Shown: positions 1 to 8,755, counted from the stretch's first letter. The stretch is 41,132 nucleotides of DNA from Anaerolineae bacterium (GCA_016931185.1 JAFGFI010000242.1:1-41132); one strand, 5' to 3'. Numbers and translations are program-made. The notes: generated from the letters alone by a model not told the origin.

Positions 1-678
1 AGCGGACGCGGACATCCAGGCGGATGCGGACATCCGGGCACATGCAAAAATCCGGATGGACCGGCCCTGTACTTACGATCCCAGGATTATTACAAGAAAA
101 TTCGCGTCCGTCGTGCCGCGAATTTGATCATCTTCCTGGTAGATGCTTCATGGTCTATGGCCGTCTCCGAACGCATGGAAGCCACCAAAGGGGCAGTACT
201 CTCACTACTAACTGACGCATATCAACGGCGTGACCGGGTGGGGATGATCGTCTTCCAGAAAGACCGCGCCACCCTCGTCCTCCCACCAACTAATAGCATT
301 GACCTGGCGAGAAAAATGTTGGTGAACCTCCCAGTTGGAGGGAAAACCCCGTTATCAGCAGGATTATGGCTATCGGCACAGACGGTAGAACGTGAACTGC
401 GTCGTTACCCGGAACTGCGCCCGCTGTTGGTCATTCTCACCGATGGGGCGGGCAATGTTTCAATGAGCAACTTTCCCCCCCAGGTCGAAGCCTACCAAAT
501 CGCCGAACAAATCCAGGAGCAGGAAATCCGCTCCGTGGTTATTAACATGGAAGATATCAACTTTGATAAGGGGTATGCACAAACACTGGCCGATCATCTG
601 AATGGCGTATGTTACAACGTGGGCACGCTGCATGCCGAGTCATTGTTGACAATGGTACGGCAAGAGCTTGATGGATAA
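1..678 (+). CDS. Magnesium-chelatase subunit D-like VWA domain protein (5' partial)
   Basis: The reading frame is open from base 1, so the gene starts outside the window and only the C-terminal part is seen. The visible part is the von Willebrand A domain typical of the ChlD/BchD family. It is preceded by a linker with the family-like run KIRVRRAANLIIFLVDAS. The MIDAS metal site is DASWS (residues 48-52 of the visible frame), a DxSxS motif in which the family's usual glycine is tryptophan. GKTPLSAG and LTDGAGN supply the other metal-site loops. In true chelatases subunit D works with the AAA+ subunit I to insert Mg into protoporphyrin. No subunit I or H gene is visible, so it may instead be a stand-alone MoxR/VWA-type protein. 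The linker carries two copies of the 16-nt palindromic repeat (3-36). It converges on the next gene with an 18-bp gap. Confidence 0.8.
   Translation, partial: SGRGHPGGCGHPGTCKNPDGPALYLRSQDYYKKIRVRRAANLIIFLVDASWSMAVSERMEATKGAVLSLLTDAYQRRDRVGMIVFQKDRATLVLPPTNSIDLARKMLVNLPVGGKTPLSAGLWLSAQTVERELRRYPELRPLLVILTDGAGNVSMSNFPPQVEAYQIAEQIQEQEIRSVVINMEDINFDKGYAQTLADHLNGVCYNVGTLHAESLLTMVRQELDG
3..36. repeat. Two in-frame copies of the 16-nt palindromic repeat
   Basis: CGGACGCGGACATCCA (3-18) is followed at a period of 18 by CGGATGCGGACATCCG (21-36). The second copy is an inverted repeat with CGGATG/CATCCG arms. Both lie inside the open frame of the VWA protein, in the poorly conserved linker, and introduce no stop. 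The second copy is identical to the one inside the cupin gene at 11806-11821. Confidence 0.7.
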
Positions 679-695
679 TAGAATTTTATCTTAAA

Positions 696-1550
696 TTAAT
701 GTTCCTGTATCATCCGGCGCAATGCGACCTTAATTTGCTGGACGCCCTTGATGCCAGCATGATTATAAAATGCCTGCCCCAAATCTTGCGCAGCCTGTGT
801 CAATCCCGGTGTCTCAATATTTCCACTCCGTTTCGACAATTTGAAAGCCGTCTGTTGTGCAGTCCGCATAAACTCCAGTTGCTGCTCAATTTCCCATCGC
901 GAGATTGGAGCGCGCCCACGACCTGGCACAATATACCGCACATCAGCGCGCCGGTTCAAACTCATTACCACCTGGAACCATGCCTGGAGATCAGGCACCA
1001 ATTCCATCGGCGGTGGTTCATCTATCGTCACACAATCACCGGTAAACAACACCCCATGTTCGGGAATAAAAAGCCACAAACTGCCTGGTGCAATACCGGG
1101 AATGGCCTCAAAGTCAAGCACTTTGGCAGCACGCGTACTGCCCCCTTTATCTTGATAAAGCCGGAACTGTGTCGTAAAGGCCAGTGCGGGTTTACGCGGT
1201 TTTAAACGCGAAATAAGTTGTGCGTCTTCGGGGTAATCTATCCCTATTGCCTGTAACAATTCACGCCAGGAGCGTTCTTCGTAACTTTCTACCTGTCGCA
1301 TCAACATCTCAGTTGCAATAACTGGGATATCCAGGGCCGCCGTCAAGATCACATTCTCTACACGCGCATCTAACAGTACCACGTAACGTACTTCTCCAAC
1401 CAGAGCTTCCGCCTGTGCCAACCAGGCCTGTGCTTGATTAGGACACAATGGCATGTTAAAAGCTAACACCCCTGTATCCATCCGCACTAACGCAAGATTA
1501 CAGGGAGCATAATCAGACTCCACAAAGATACCAGGCATAATTTCCCGCAT
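696..1550 (-). CDS. Metallo-beta-lactamase-fold protein lacking most metal ligands
   Basis: This is a 284-residue protein with the layout of an MBL-fold hydrolase. An N-terminal strand pair (IMPGIFVES, LALVRMDTGVLAFNM) is followed by a sheet and helix, then LFIPEHGVLFTGDCV, the usual fourth motif with its Asp, and a C-terminal helical tail. The signature HxHxDH is absent: the equivalent stretch reads VVLLDARVENVI. The last histidine position reads IVPGRG. It therefore probably binds no zinc pair and is either catalytically dead or uses other chemistry. The start is well supported by AAGGAG shortly upstream of the ATG. It is the last gene of the leftward run and lies 38 bp behind the AlaX gene. 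The function is unknown. Confidence 0.6.
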   Translation of the reverse strand: MREIMPGIFVESDYAPCNLALVRMDTGVLAFNMPLCPNQAQAWLAQAEALVGEVRYVVLLDARVENVILTAALDIPVIATEMLMRQVESYEERSWRELLQAIGIDYPEDAQLISRLKPRKPALAFTTQFRLYQDKGGSTRAAKVLDFEAIPGIAPGSLWLFIPEHGVLFTGDCVTIDEPPPMELVPDLQAWFQVVMSLNRRADVRYIVPGRGRAPISRWEIEQQLEFMRTAQQTAFKLSKRSGNIETPGLTQAAQDLGQAFYNHAGIKGVQQIKVALRRMIQEH

Positions 1551-1570
1551 TGGATCACTCCTTTTAAAAT

Positions 1571-1586
1571 CGGATGTCTACATCCG
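1571..1586. repeat. 16-nt palindromic repeat, intergenic copy
   Basis: CGGATGTCTACATCCG forms 7-bp arms around a 2-nt centre. It lies in the 38-bp gap between the AlaX gene and the MBL-fold gene and belongs to the same family as the copies at 21, 8720, 9480, 11806 and 26549. It is too weak and U-poor to be a convincing terminator. Confidence 0.65.
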
Positions 1587-1588
1587 CC

Positions 1589-2857
1589 TTATACTATTTC
1601 CAACGCGCCATATAGCGCCGCCAGAATTACTTCGGGGGGATGACATGGTACCCCAGCTTGGGCCAGCGTGGGTGATCCCCCCCCACGGCCACCTAACACG
1701 CCGGCAGCAGTCCGTACCAGACTGCCCGCGTTAAGTTCAGCCAAATCATCACTGCGCGCGCATATCAAACGCACACTTTTTTCTTCTGTTGCCGCAAGCA
1801 ATATAACTGTACGGGGCTTCTCGCGCAATGCGCGCCCCAACATCTGAACTTCGGCAAAATCACGCTCCCAATGTTGTACAATGCGACGTATTCCGTCAAC
1901 CGCTGATACTGACTGCCACAGTTGTTCAGCTTCCATCTGTAGCAACTCAGTCTGAGCTTTGCTCAAAGCTTTACGGCATGCTTTCACTTCCTTTTGCAAA
2001 CGCTCCGCAGTCCCAGGCAACTCATCCTGCGCCACGCTGAGCGAAACACTGGCGCACTGTAACAAACGGAGAACACGCTGATAATCGCACAAAGCCCGCC
2101 CCCCACAGAGAAAAGTTACGCGCGTCCCCCCCTTGTAGCGCTCGATACTGGTGATTTTGAGCATACCAATTTCACCTGTATGGCGGACATGCGTTCCGCC
2201 ACAAGCTGAGTATTCGCGATCGGCGATTGAAACAATGCGCACATGATCAGTAACAGCAGGGGGCTTGCGTAAGAGCGCAGACATCTGTGCCAATTCCTCA
2301 ACCTTCACAAAACGCGCCATAACAGGTACATTTTCCCAAATCCACTGGTTAACGGCCATCTCTATTTGAAAAGCGGTTGCCCACGATAGCTCTAGAATAT
2401 CCAGATCAATAGTACTGCTCGGCTGCCGGCCATCGCCATCATCCCCCCAAGGCGTATCCCTACTGCTCAGATGAAATCCAATGGTATTAGCATTGAGCAG
2501 CTCCACAAACACGGCTGACAACAAATGTTGTCCTGTGTGCTGCTGGCTGTGATCAAAACGCCGTAGGCCATCCACGTTCCCTAACACAACACGCGAAGGA
2601 TCAACCACAGCCGGTTTAGAGGCCAACAAATGCCAAACACTATCCGTCTCCTCGTCAACCCAGACATCTAACACTGGAATATCATCAAGCAGGCCTACAT
2701 CGTGAGGTTGCCCACCAGAAGTAGGATAGAAAGCCGTACGATCCAACAATACGACGGCTCCACGTTCATGGTCACGACATTCAACAATATGAGCCTCAAA
2801 TCTGAGCAGACTGGAATCATCATAGTAAAGTCTTTGCGAATGTGAAGAATGTGTCAT
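1589..2857 (-). CDS. AlaX-type alanyl-tRNA editing protein with DHHA1 domain
   Basis: This 422-residue protein resembles the editing half of alanyl-tRNA synthetase without the catalytic core. The first part carries FYPTSGGQPHD and the zinc motif HxxxH (H107, H111 in HTGQH). The second half of the zinc site is CGGTH (C218, H222), followed by RHTGEIG, the tRNA_SAD signature. A helical linker (about 275-325) leads to a C-terminal DHHA1-like domain with a glycine-rich GGRGGGSP loop. This fits the long AlaX type, which hydrolyses Ser-tRNA(Ala) or Gly-tRNA(Ala) in trans in the cytoplasm. The ATG follows GGAGGAATAATC and begins 2 bp after the upstream kinase stop, suggesting translational coupling. 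All four zinc ligands are present, so it should be active. Confidence 0.88.
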   Translation of the reverse strand: MTHSSHSQRLYYDDSSLLRFEAHIVECRDHERGAVVLLDRTAFYPTSGGQPHDVGLLDDIPVLDVWVDEETDSVWHLLASKPAVVDPSRVVLGNVDGLRRFDHSQQHTGQHLLSAVFVELLNANTIGFHLSSRDTPWGDDGDGRQPSSTIDLDILELSWATAFQIEMAVNQWIWENVPVMARFVKVEELAQMSALLRKPPAVTDHVRIVSIADREYSACGGTHVRHTGEIGMLKITSIERYKGGTRVTFLCGGRALCDYQRVLRLLQCASVSLSVAQDELPGTAERLQKEVKACRKALSKAQTELLQMEAEQLWQSVSAVDGIRRIVQHWERDFAEVQMLGRALREKPRTVILLAATEEKSVRLICARSDDLAELNAGSLVRTAAGVLGGRGGGSPTLAQAGVPCHPPEVILAALYGALEIV

Positions 2858-2859
2858 GA

Positions 2860-4443
2860 TTATTCCTCCACGCGACGTTTAACCGTTTCTGGTAAAATGC
2901 GGGGGATAGAAAAATAAAAGGTGGTTCCCTCTCCCAAAACACTTTCAAGCCAGATACGCCCCTGATGCGCCTCAACTGCCAACTTGCAAAATGCTAATCC
3001 CAATCCCGCTCCCCGACGTTTCCCTTTCCCCTCTTTCCCTTGATAAAAAGGGTCAAAAATATGTGGCTGCTCCTCCGGTGAAATCCCCGGCCCGGTATCG
3101 CGTACCGAGAAAACAAACTCGGTCTCGGTGAGCCATACACAAGTATGAATATCCCCACCCTGAAGCGTAAATTTGACGGCATTCCCCAATAAGTTAATCA
3201 GTACGCGCTGCAACAGATCGTAATCCCCCTCCAATTGCGGCAAAGCATCAGGTATGTCACTCGTTAAGTTTTGTCCCCGCCGCAGCGCCAACGAAAGCAC
3301 TGTTTCTATAGCCTCTTGCACTAAATCAGCCACATCATTACACGCTACAGCAATACTAGAATCCTGGGGCAAACGCGCAGCGTCGAGAATATCACTAATT
3401 AATTGATCCATACGCCGTGCGTTACGAATACCGATTTTCACGATTTGATCAATGGGCAAAGCAGTATCCTGTTCTAACCAAGAAGTACGTAGCAATTCCA
3501 GGCTATAGGTAATATTATTCAATGGATTTCGCAAATCGTGAACAATCATATGCGAAAGCATCTCACGCATTTTTTCAAGGGCAACGCGATCGGTGACATC
3601 ATGTGCTAACACTTGATATGCACCATCCGGCGGGTAATGTGCCAGGTAGGCTAAACTTACCTCATAAATGCGGGCATTTTCTTCTCCGGTTGCAATCTCA
3701 AATTCCCAGGTTGTAATACTCCCACCATTGGGGTGCATATTACCCTCGACCAAAGCCTCTTGAGGAACACCCAAAGCATCCAACAAAGAATTTCCCCCAG
3801 TATCTTCCAGGAGATCACGTAAGTGTTGTCCAGCCTGATTGACATGCAGTAACTTACCCTGTTTATCAAGAATGATGATAGGATCCAGATTAAGCTCAAA
3901 AAGACGCTGATAACGCTCTTCTGCACGATGCACTTCTTCAAACAGACGCGCATTCTGGATAGCGGTCGCGGCAATAGAGGTAAGCGCAGGTATCACTTCT
4001 TGCAATTCATCTATATCGGTGTCAGGTTTTGGGTTAATAATCTCCAATACAGCCAACGTCTGCTCTCCGATCTTCACTGGAACAGCATAAATGGACCGCG
4101 TATCAAAGCCTGTCGCTTCGTCAACTTCTTTGTAATGACGTACATCAAAATGGGTATCAGAAACCCAAGTTGTTTCCCCATGTTCCGCCACCCAGCCCAC
4201 AACACCCATCCCCGGGGCCATTCGCAATCCCAGAACTTGCCGCGCACTCAATCCCGAGGCCGCCCGAAAAACCAACGAATTATCCGCCTCAACCAATGCT
4301 ACTGACACCGCATCTGGTTGAAAGTGCTGCTGCGTTAGAGTCATCAATACTTGGAGAACTTGCTCAATATCCAGGGAAGAACTGAGAGTGCGTGCAGCTT
4401 CGTATAAAAAAGAAAGCCTTTGAACAACATTATTCTCACTCAA
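2860..4443 (-). CDS. Soluble GAF-PAS sensor histidine kinase
   Basis: This is a 527-residue sensor kinase with no evident membrane segment. Domains in order: GAF (about 12-168), PAS (about 175-285), HisKA with H-box VHDLRNP (phospho-acceptor near H302), and HATPase with N-box LINLLGNAVKF, G1 DTGPGIS and G2 GAGLGLAF. It should autophosphorylate and pass phosphate to a response regulator. None is encoded in this window, so its partner is elsewhere. The only fitting start is a TTG at 4443, with GGAGG about 10 nt upstream. It overlaps the last 8 bases of the upstream deoxynucleoside kinase gene, so the two are probably translationally coupled. The GAF domain suggests a cytoplasmic small-molecule or redox signal, which cannot be named from sequence. 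Confidence 0.88.
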   Translation of the reverse strand: MSENNVVQRLSFLYEAARTLSSSLDIEQVLQVLMTLTQQHFQPDAVSVALVEADNSLVFRAASGLSARQVLGLRMAPGMGVVGWVAEHGETTWVSDTHFDVRHYKEVDEATGFDTRSIYAVPVKIGEQTLAVLEIINPKPDTDIDELQEVIPALTSIAATAIQNARLFEEVHRAEERYQRLFELNLDPIIILDKQGKLLHVNQAGQHLRDLLEDTGGNSLLDALGVPQEALVEGNMHPNGGSITTWEFEIATGEENARIYEVSLAYLAHYPPDGAYQVLAHDVTDRVALEKMREMLSHMIVHDLRNPLNNITYSLELLRTSWLEQDTALPIDQIVKIGIRNARRMDQLISDILDAARLPQDSSIAVACNDVADLVQEAIETVLSLALRRGQNLTSDIPDALPQLEGDYDLLQRVLINLLGNAVKFTLQGGDIHTCVWLTETEFVFSVRDTGPGISPEEQPHIFDPFYQGKEGKGKRRGAGLGLAFCKLAVEAHQGRIWLESVLGEGTTFYFSIPRILPETVKRRVEE

Positions 4444-5074
4444 ATGTCACAACCTCCTTTCCCTGTAAACGTTCCTGAATCTTCTCCATAATGAGTTTCA
4501 GATGCTCGCCATTAGCTACAAAATCCAGGCGATCTGCCGGAATAGCTAAGACTGGACACAACGAAAAATGTGCAAACCATTCCTCATAAAGCATATTCAA
4601 CTGCTGTAGATAAACTTCCGATATTTGCCTCTCATACGACCGGCCACGCTTTTGGATACGTTGCACCAATGTTGGCACTGAAGCGCGAAGGTAAAGGACC
4701 AAATTAGGGGGGGGGAGAATTTTTGTCATTGCCTGGTAAAGCTCACTATACGTATTGTAGTCACGCTCACTCATCCATCCCTGTACATAGAGGTTACGCG
4801 CGAAAATTTCTGCATCCTCATAGAGAGTGCGATCCTGAATCACGGAATTAGGACGTTCCAATAATTGGCGATGATGTCGCAAGCGACGCGCCAGGAAAAA
4901 AATCTGGGAATGAAAACTCCATTTTTCCATATCTTCATAGAAATCCGCCAAATACGGATTGTCTCCAACTCCTTCCAAGAATGGTTCCCACTCCAAACGT
5001 TGGCATAACATGCGCGTCAACGTTGATTTTCCCACACCAATATTCCCCGCAACCGCAATAAAATTTTTCTTCAT
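4436..5074 (-). CDS. Deoxynucleoside kinase (dGK/dAK/dCK family), 212 aa
   Basis: This cytoplasmic salvage kinase phosphorylates a deoxynucleoside to its 5'-monophosphate using ATP. The P-loop is GNIGVGKST near the N-terminus. The family's acid/arginine motif is DRTLYEDAEIFA. The arginine-rich LID is RGRSYERQISEVYL. Length matches the family (about 210-225). The ATG at 5074 is preferred over an in-frame TTG two codons earlier because GAAGAGGGA lies at normal spacing before it. Substrate choice (dG, dA or dC) cannot be read reliably. It sits between two histidine kinases and overlaps the following one. A second, clearly divergent deoxynucleoside kinase lies at 7826-8755, so the pair may split purine and pyrimidine substrates. 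Confidence 0.85.
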   Translation of the reverse strand: MKKNFIAVAGNIGVGKSTLTRMLCQRLEWEPFLEGVGDNPYLADFYEDMEKWSFHSQIFFLARRLRHHRQLLERPNSVIQDRTLYEDAEIFARNLYVQGWMSERDYNTYSELYQAMTKILPPPNLVLYLRASVPTLVQRIQKRGRSYERQISEVYLQQLNMLYEEWFAHFSLCPVLAIPADRLDFVANGEHLKLIMEKIQERLQGKEVVTFE

Positions 5075-5090
5075 AGCCAATCCCTCTTCT

Positions 5091-7805
5091 TTATGTCTTG
5101 GGGGATGTAGTACAAGGTAAAAACACTATAAATGTACTTCCCTCACCCTCAGCGCTCGTCACCTGCACATTGCCTCCATGGGCCTCCACAATATCCCAAA
5201 CTAAGGCCAGTCCAATTCCCATTCCCCCGAAGCGGCGGGTTGTAGAACCATCGACTTGATAAAAACGTTCAAAGACATGACTCAGATGTTTTGCAGCAAT
5301 TCCAATTCCTTGATCGGCAATCTTAATAATCGCCCAATCATCCCTAATCTCTGCCTGAAGAAATACATTTCCCCCCTCTGGACTGAACTTAATCGCGTTC
5401 TCAACCAAGTGAGTAAATACCAAGTGAAGCCGTTCTTGGTCGCCAGGTATAGGCATCATATCAGGGGGCATTTCAATATAAAACTGAACACCCTGTCGTT
5501 GAGCAAACGCCTGGAATTCCTGTACAACTTGAGCAATCAAAGCCACTAAATCCACCGGAGTAATCTGCTTCAAATGAATTCTCCCCTGGATAGAAGTTAG
5601 ATTTTGAATGAGACGGTTGAGATGCTTAGAGCGATTATAAACTACTTCCAATATGTGTTGTTGTTGTTCATTGAGGGTCCCCACGGCTCCTGCCGTTAAC
5701 ATTTGCGTATATCCCAGGATAAGATTAAGAGGCGTCCGTAATTCATGACTCACATTCTGTATCATCTGGGTACGAATATCATTAAGATGGCGGGCCTCAT
5801 CATAGGCGCGTTGGAGATGGCGGGCCTGGGTACGTAACCGGTAAAGCAATTGCGCATTATCCAACGCCAATGCCGCTTGATTTGCCACGGCTTGCAACCA
5901 CGTTATCTGTTCTGTGAGTGTGACTTCATCAAAGGTTTCCAATGTAATGAATAAAAATCCTAAAGTGCGTTCTGGCGTTTTCAACGGCTGTAACAGAGCG
6001 GGGCGCTTCGGAAGCCGCTCAATCAAAGCGCACATTTCCGGGCTCAGAGCTTTAAGCTGCTCATGTCGCTCAGGCATAATCATACGCCGCTCAGTCAAAT
6101 GCTGACGCCATGCCTCAAAATCCGAATCTTTCCAGGAATCGGCCAAAAAAACCTTCTCTGCTAAATCTTCCGAAGCGGCCTTTTTAACCCACTGTACGTT
6201 TCCCTCATCCAAAAAAATCCCGACTTCTACGGTTCCCTGCATCTCAGAAAGCAAGTTATGTGTCAGAATATCCAGGATAGCCGTAGCCTCACGAGCCGCA
6301 GTCATCTGCTCGCCAATTTGCAACAAGCGGCGACGTAACGCAGCCCCCCGTGCCATCGCTTCGTAATACTCTGCATTTTGCAACAATGTAGAAAGCTGTG
6401 CGGAGAGAGCTTCTAAGAAATGTAAATCTCCTGCCTCAATTACCCTCTGTTCTGAATCAGCCACAGCGAAAATTGCTAGCGACGTTTCGCGATTCTGAAC
6501 CGGAATTGCCGCTAACGTGTGAATATCCTCCCCAGCCCATAGCAAGACAATACCCGCCGTGCGCCAGAACAATTGTCCTTCCCATACAAGTTCCCACGGA
6601 GTATTGGGAATCGACAGCCGCGTTGCCGGCCAGCAAGAGCCTGTCGTGGGCACTAACTCATCATCGTGGCGCACAAAAAACGCCTGGTAAGAGAACGCTA
6701 ATTGCGTTTTGAGTAACTCCAAAACTTTTAGAAAAACATCATCACGCGTAAAAACTGAGGGTTGTTGCTGGTTTCCAACTGCATGTAACATCACTTCACG
6801 CAACAGTCGTGTTTCATTCATACGCTGCCAGATTTCTTCATGCAAACGAGCATTGAGCAGCGCATTTGTCAACTGATCAGCCATAATTTGAAGCGTTGCG
6901 AGGTCATCCGTAGTGAACGACCCCTCCTCGACTGACTGCACATCTATTGCCCCAATAATCTGGTCCCCATAACGCATAGGCAGCGTAATCTCGGAGCGCG
7001 TATCAGGGAGAAATGGATTCACAAAATGCGTCGTATCTAATTCCACATCTAGCGCAATCCGCGCCAAACCGGTACTAATCACATACCCCACCATACCCTG
7101 CTCACCGATTTTAAGGCGATGCCGATGAGCAATAAGTTCACGCCCATGCACACTATTGGTCGCCCGCAGCACTGCGTACTTACCAGAATCATCAACCAGG
7201 AAAATCCCCACGTGATAGAAACCAAATTGCTCACTAATCAAATGGACAACACGATTGAGTAACTCATCGGGGTCCAACAAAATCGTCGCATCCCGGCCCA
7301 CTTTAGCAGAAGCCTGAATACGCACTTGTTGGCGTCTGGATTCCTGTAATGCGTGAAGGCCATAAAGCGAAGTCATAGTTAGATTTGCAATAGAAGTAAG
7401 CGACTGCCATTGGACTTCGGTCAACACAATACCGGCCGGCAATTTTAACAACAATCCAGTAATAATATGTGTCGAGCGCACAATATCCGGGGCTTTATCG
7501 GCTAACAACAACAAGAAAGATGCTTCCCCGGTAAGTCCTACAGCATCCATAGGTAAGATACAACTTCGCTCAGCACTTAACACAACTTGCGGCAAATGAG
7601 ATCGCAAAGCATCTTCAACTTCATCAGACGCAAAATATGCACCAACAGTCCCTAAAAATTGGAAGATGCCGTTCTGCTTTGTCCAACCAATTCCTTCTAC
7701 AGGAAACTCAAGTAATTTGCCCATTGTGTTAAGGGCATCTTCTAACAATTCTTTTGATTCGGTGGATGTGGACATTTGTATCACACTGAGAGAAACCTTT
7801 ACCAT
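5091..7805 (-). CDS. Large multi-GAF histidine kinase, soluble
   Basis: This is a 904-residue kinase. A first divergent sensory segment (1-170) is followed by a clear GAF (about 177-330), two further GAF-like domains (about 345-480 and 490-655), a short coiled coil (about 655-680), HisKA with NVSHELRTPLN (acceptor near H687), and HATPase with VENAIKFSP (N near 803), DQGIGIA and GGMGIGLAL. No transmembrane segment is seen, so sensing is cytoplasmic. ATG 7805 is used, but an in-frame ATG at the sequence MSTSTES ten codons later is an alternative. It lies 20 bp after the larger deoxynucleoside kinase and 16 bp before the smaller one. No response regulator is adjacent. Several tandem GAF domains on one HisKA kinase are common in Chloroflexota and cyanobacteria. 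Confidence 0.88.
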   Translation of the reverse strand: MVKVSLSVIQMSTSTESKELLEDALNTMGKLLEFPVEGIGWTKQNGIFQFLGTVGAYFASDEVEDALRSHLPQVVLSAERSCILPMDAVGLTGEASFLLLLADKAPDIVRSTHIITGLLLKLPAGIVLTEVQWQSLTSIANLTMTSLYGLHALQESRRQQVRIQASAKVGRDATILLDPDELLNRVVHLISEQFGFYHVGIFLVDDSGKYAVLRATNSVHGRELIAHRHRLKIGEQGMVGYVISTGLARIALDVELDTTHFVNPFLPDTRSEITLPMRYGDQIIGAIDVQSVEEGSFTTDDLATLQIMADQLTNALLNARLHEEIWQRMNETRLLREVMLHAVGNQQQPSVFTRDDVFLKVLELLKTQLAFSYQAFFVRHDDELVPTTGSCWPATRLSIPNTPWELVWEGQLFWRTAGIVLLWAGEDIHTLAAIPVQNRETSLAIFAVADSEQRVIEAGDLHFLEALSAQLSTLLQNAEYYEAMARGAALRRRLLQIGEQMTAAREATAILDILTHNLLSEMQGTVEVGIFLDEGNVQWVKKAASEDLAEKVFLADSWKDSDFEAWRQHLTERRMIMPERHEQLKALSPEMCALIERLPKRPALLQPLKTPERTLGFLFITLETFDEVTLTEQITWLQAVANQAALALDNAQLLYRLRTQARHLQRAYDEARHLNDIRTQMIQNVSHELRTPLNLILGYTQMLTAGAVGTLNEQQQHILEVVYNRSKHLNRLIQNLTSIQGRIHLKQITPVDLVALIAQVVQEFQAFAQRQGVQFYIEMPPDMMPIPGDQERLHLVFTHLVENAIKFSPEGGNVFLQAEIRDDWAIIKIADQGIGIAAKHLSHVFERFYQVDGSTTRRFGGMGIGLALVWDIVEAHGGNVQVTSAEGEGSTFIVFLPCTTSPKT

Positions 7806-7825
7806 TACCAGTGGGGCAAACTCAA

Positions 7826-8755
7826 TTACACCCTAAACTCATCTTCTAACGAGATTTGCGTACGTTGCGCCAGCGAAGTCAACGCGCGCGCAGCATCCTG
7901 CAATGAATTCCTAAACGACTGCGGTGCGCCTTCAGGTCCAATGGGGGGATGTTGCGCCAATGCGCCTCCAATGCGTCCGACGGCTTCCGCCAAGATCAAA
8001 AAATCCCCTAATGCCTGCCAATTCTCCTCTGGATGGGATTCCTTGCTTGGAGTTATCGGAAGGGACCATGCTGGACGGGAAGAGATAGACGAACCGATCT
8101 CTGGCAAGCGTGGCTGCTGCACGCCCGCGAGAGCAGCACGGACGTGATGTTCAATATCATCCAAATCCCCTGGATTGCGCACAAAGTCTACTGTATCCGA
8201 CTCAATCACCAACAGTGGGGTCAGTGTATATTCGGCAAATAACTGTTCATATCCCTGTCGCAGTGCCGAGATATAATTTCGGTCCATCTGTCGCTCGTAA
8301 GGACGGTCGCGCATCGCGATCCGTCCCATCAATGTATCAATCTCAGCTCGCAGATATACGACTAAATCAGGTTGACGTACTTTTTCCGACAATGCCTCAT
8401 ATAAACGCTCATACATCACCAACTCATCGCCGGTTACATTAAGATGTGCGAAAAGCTTATCTTTCTCAAAGAAATAATCAGACAATAAAGAGCCACCTTG
8501 AAGATATTTGTCCGCATTCTGTTGCTGACGGTAACGACTCAACAGAAAAAAGATTTGTGTCTGGAAAGCATAACGGGCGCGGTCCCCATAAAAATTGGAG
8601 AGAAAAGGATTGGCGTCGAACGCCTCTAGTAACGTCTCCCCACCAAACCGCTGACTTAACATACGCGCCAGAGTGGTTTTTCCTACGCCAATGACGCCTT
8701 CAATCGCAATATAAGGGTACGGATATGTACATCCGCGATATAGTGTTGTATTCAC
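7826..8755 (-). CDS. Deoxynucleoside kinase with ~95-residue C-terminal extension
   Basis: This 309-residue protein has a dNK domain in about residues 15-212. It shows P-loop IEGVIGVGKTT, SDYFFEKDKLFA in place of the DR-type motif of its neighbour, and LID RDRPYERQM. This resembles the bacterial dAK/dGK-like subgroup. The rest (about 213-309) is an extra segment with no match I recognise: a proline/serine linker, then an amphipathic helical part. The start is uncertain. GTG 8755 has no well-placed ribosome site (AAGGAAA lies about 16 nt off). The N-terminus just after it is encoded by a copy of the 16-nt palindrome (RGCTYPYP), which looks like an insertion. It is the first gene of the dNK/kinase run and has its own promoter. 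It is expected to salvage deoxynucleosides for dNTP supply. Confidence 0.8.
   Translation of the reverse strand: MNTTLYRGCTYPYPYIAIEGVIGVGKTTLARMLSQRFGGETLLEAFDANPFLSNFYGDRARYAFQTQIFFLLSRYRQQQNADKYLQGGSLLSDYFFEKDKLFAHLNVTGDELVMYERLYEALSEKVRQPDLVVYLRAEIDTLMGRIAMRDRPYERQMDRNYISALRQGYEQLFAEYTLTPLLVIESDTVDFVRNPGDLDDIEHHVRAALAGVQQPRLPEIGSSISSRPAWSLPITPSKESHPEENWQALGDFLILAEAVGRIGGALAQHPPIGPEGAPQSFRNSLQDAARALTSLAQRTQISLEDEFRV
8720..8735. repeat. 16-nt palindromic repeat inside the dNK N-terminus
   Basis: CGGATATGTACATCCG has CGGAT/ATCCG arms. It sits in frame in the first codons of the deoxynucleoside kinase gene and adds residues before the P-loop strand that most family members lack. It is a more diverged family member. 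Confidence 0.5.
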
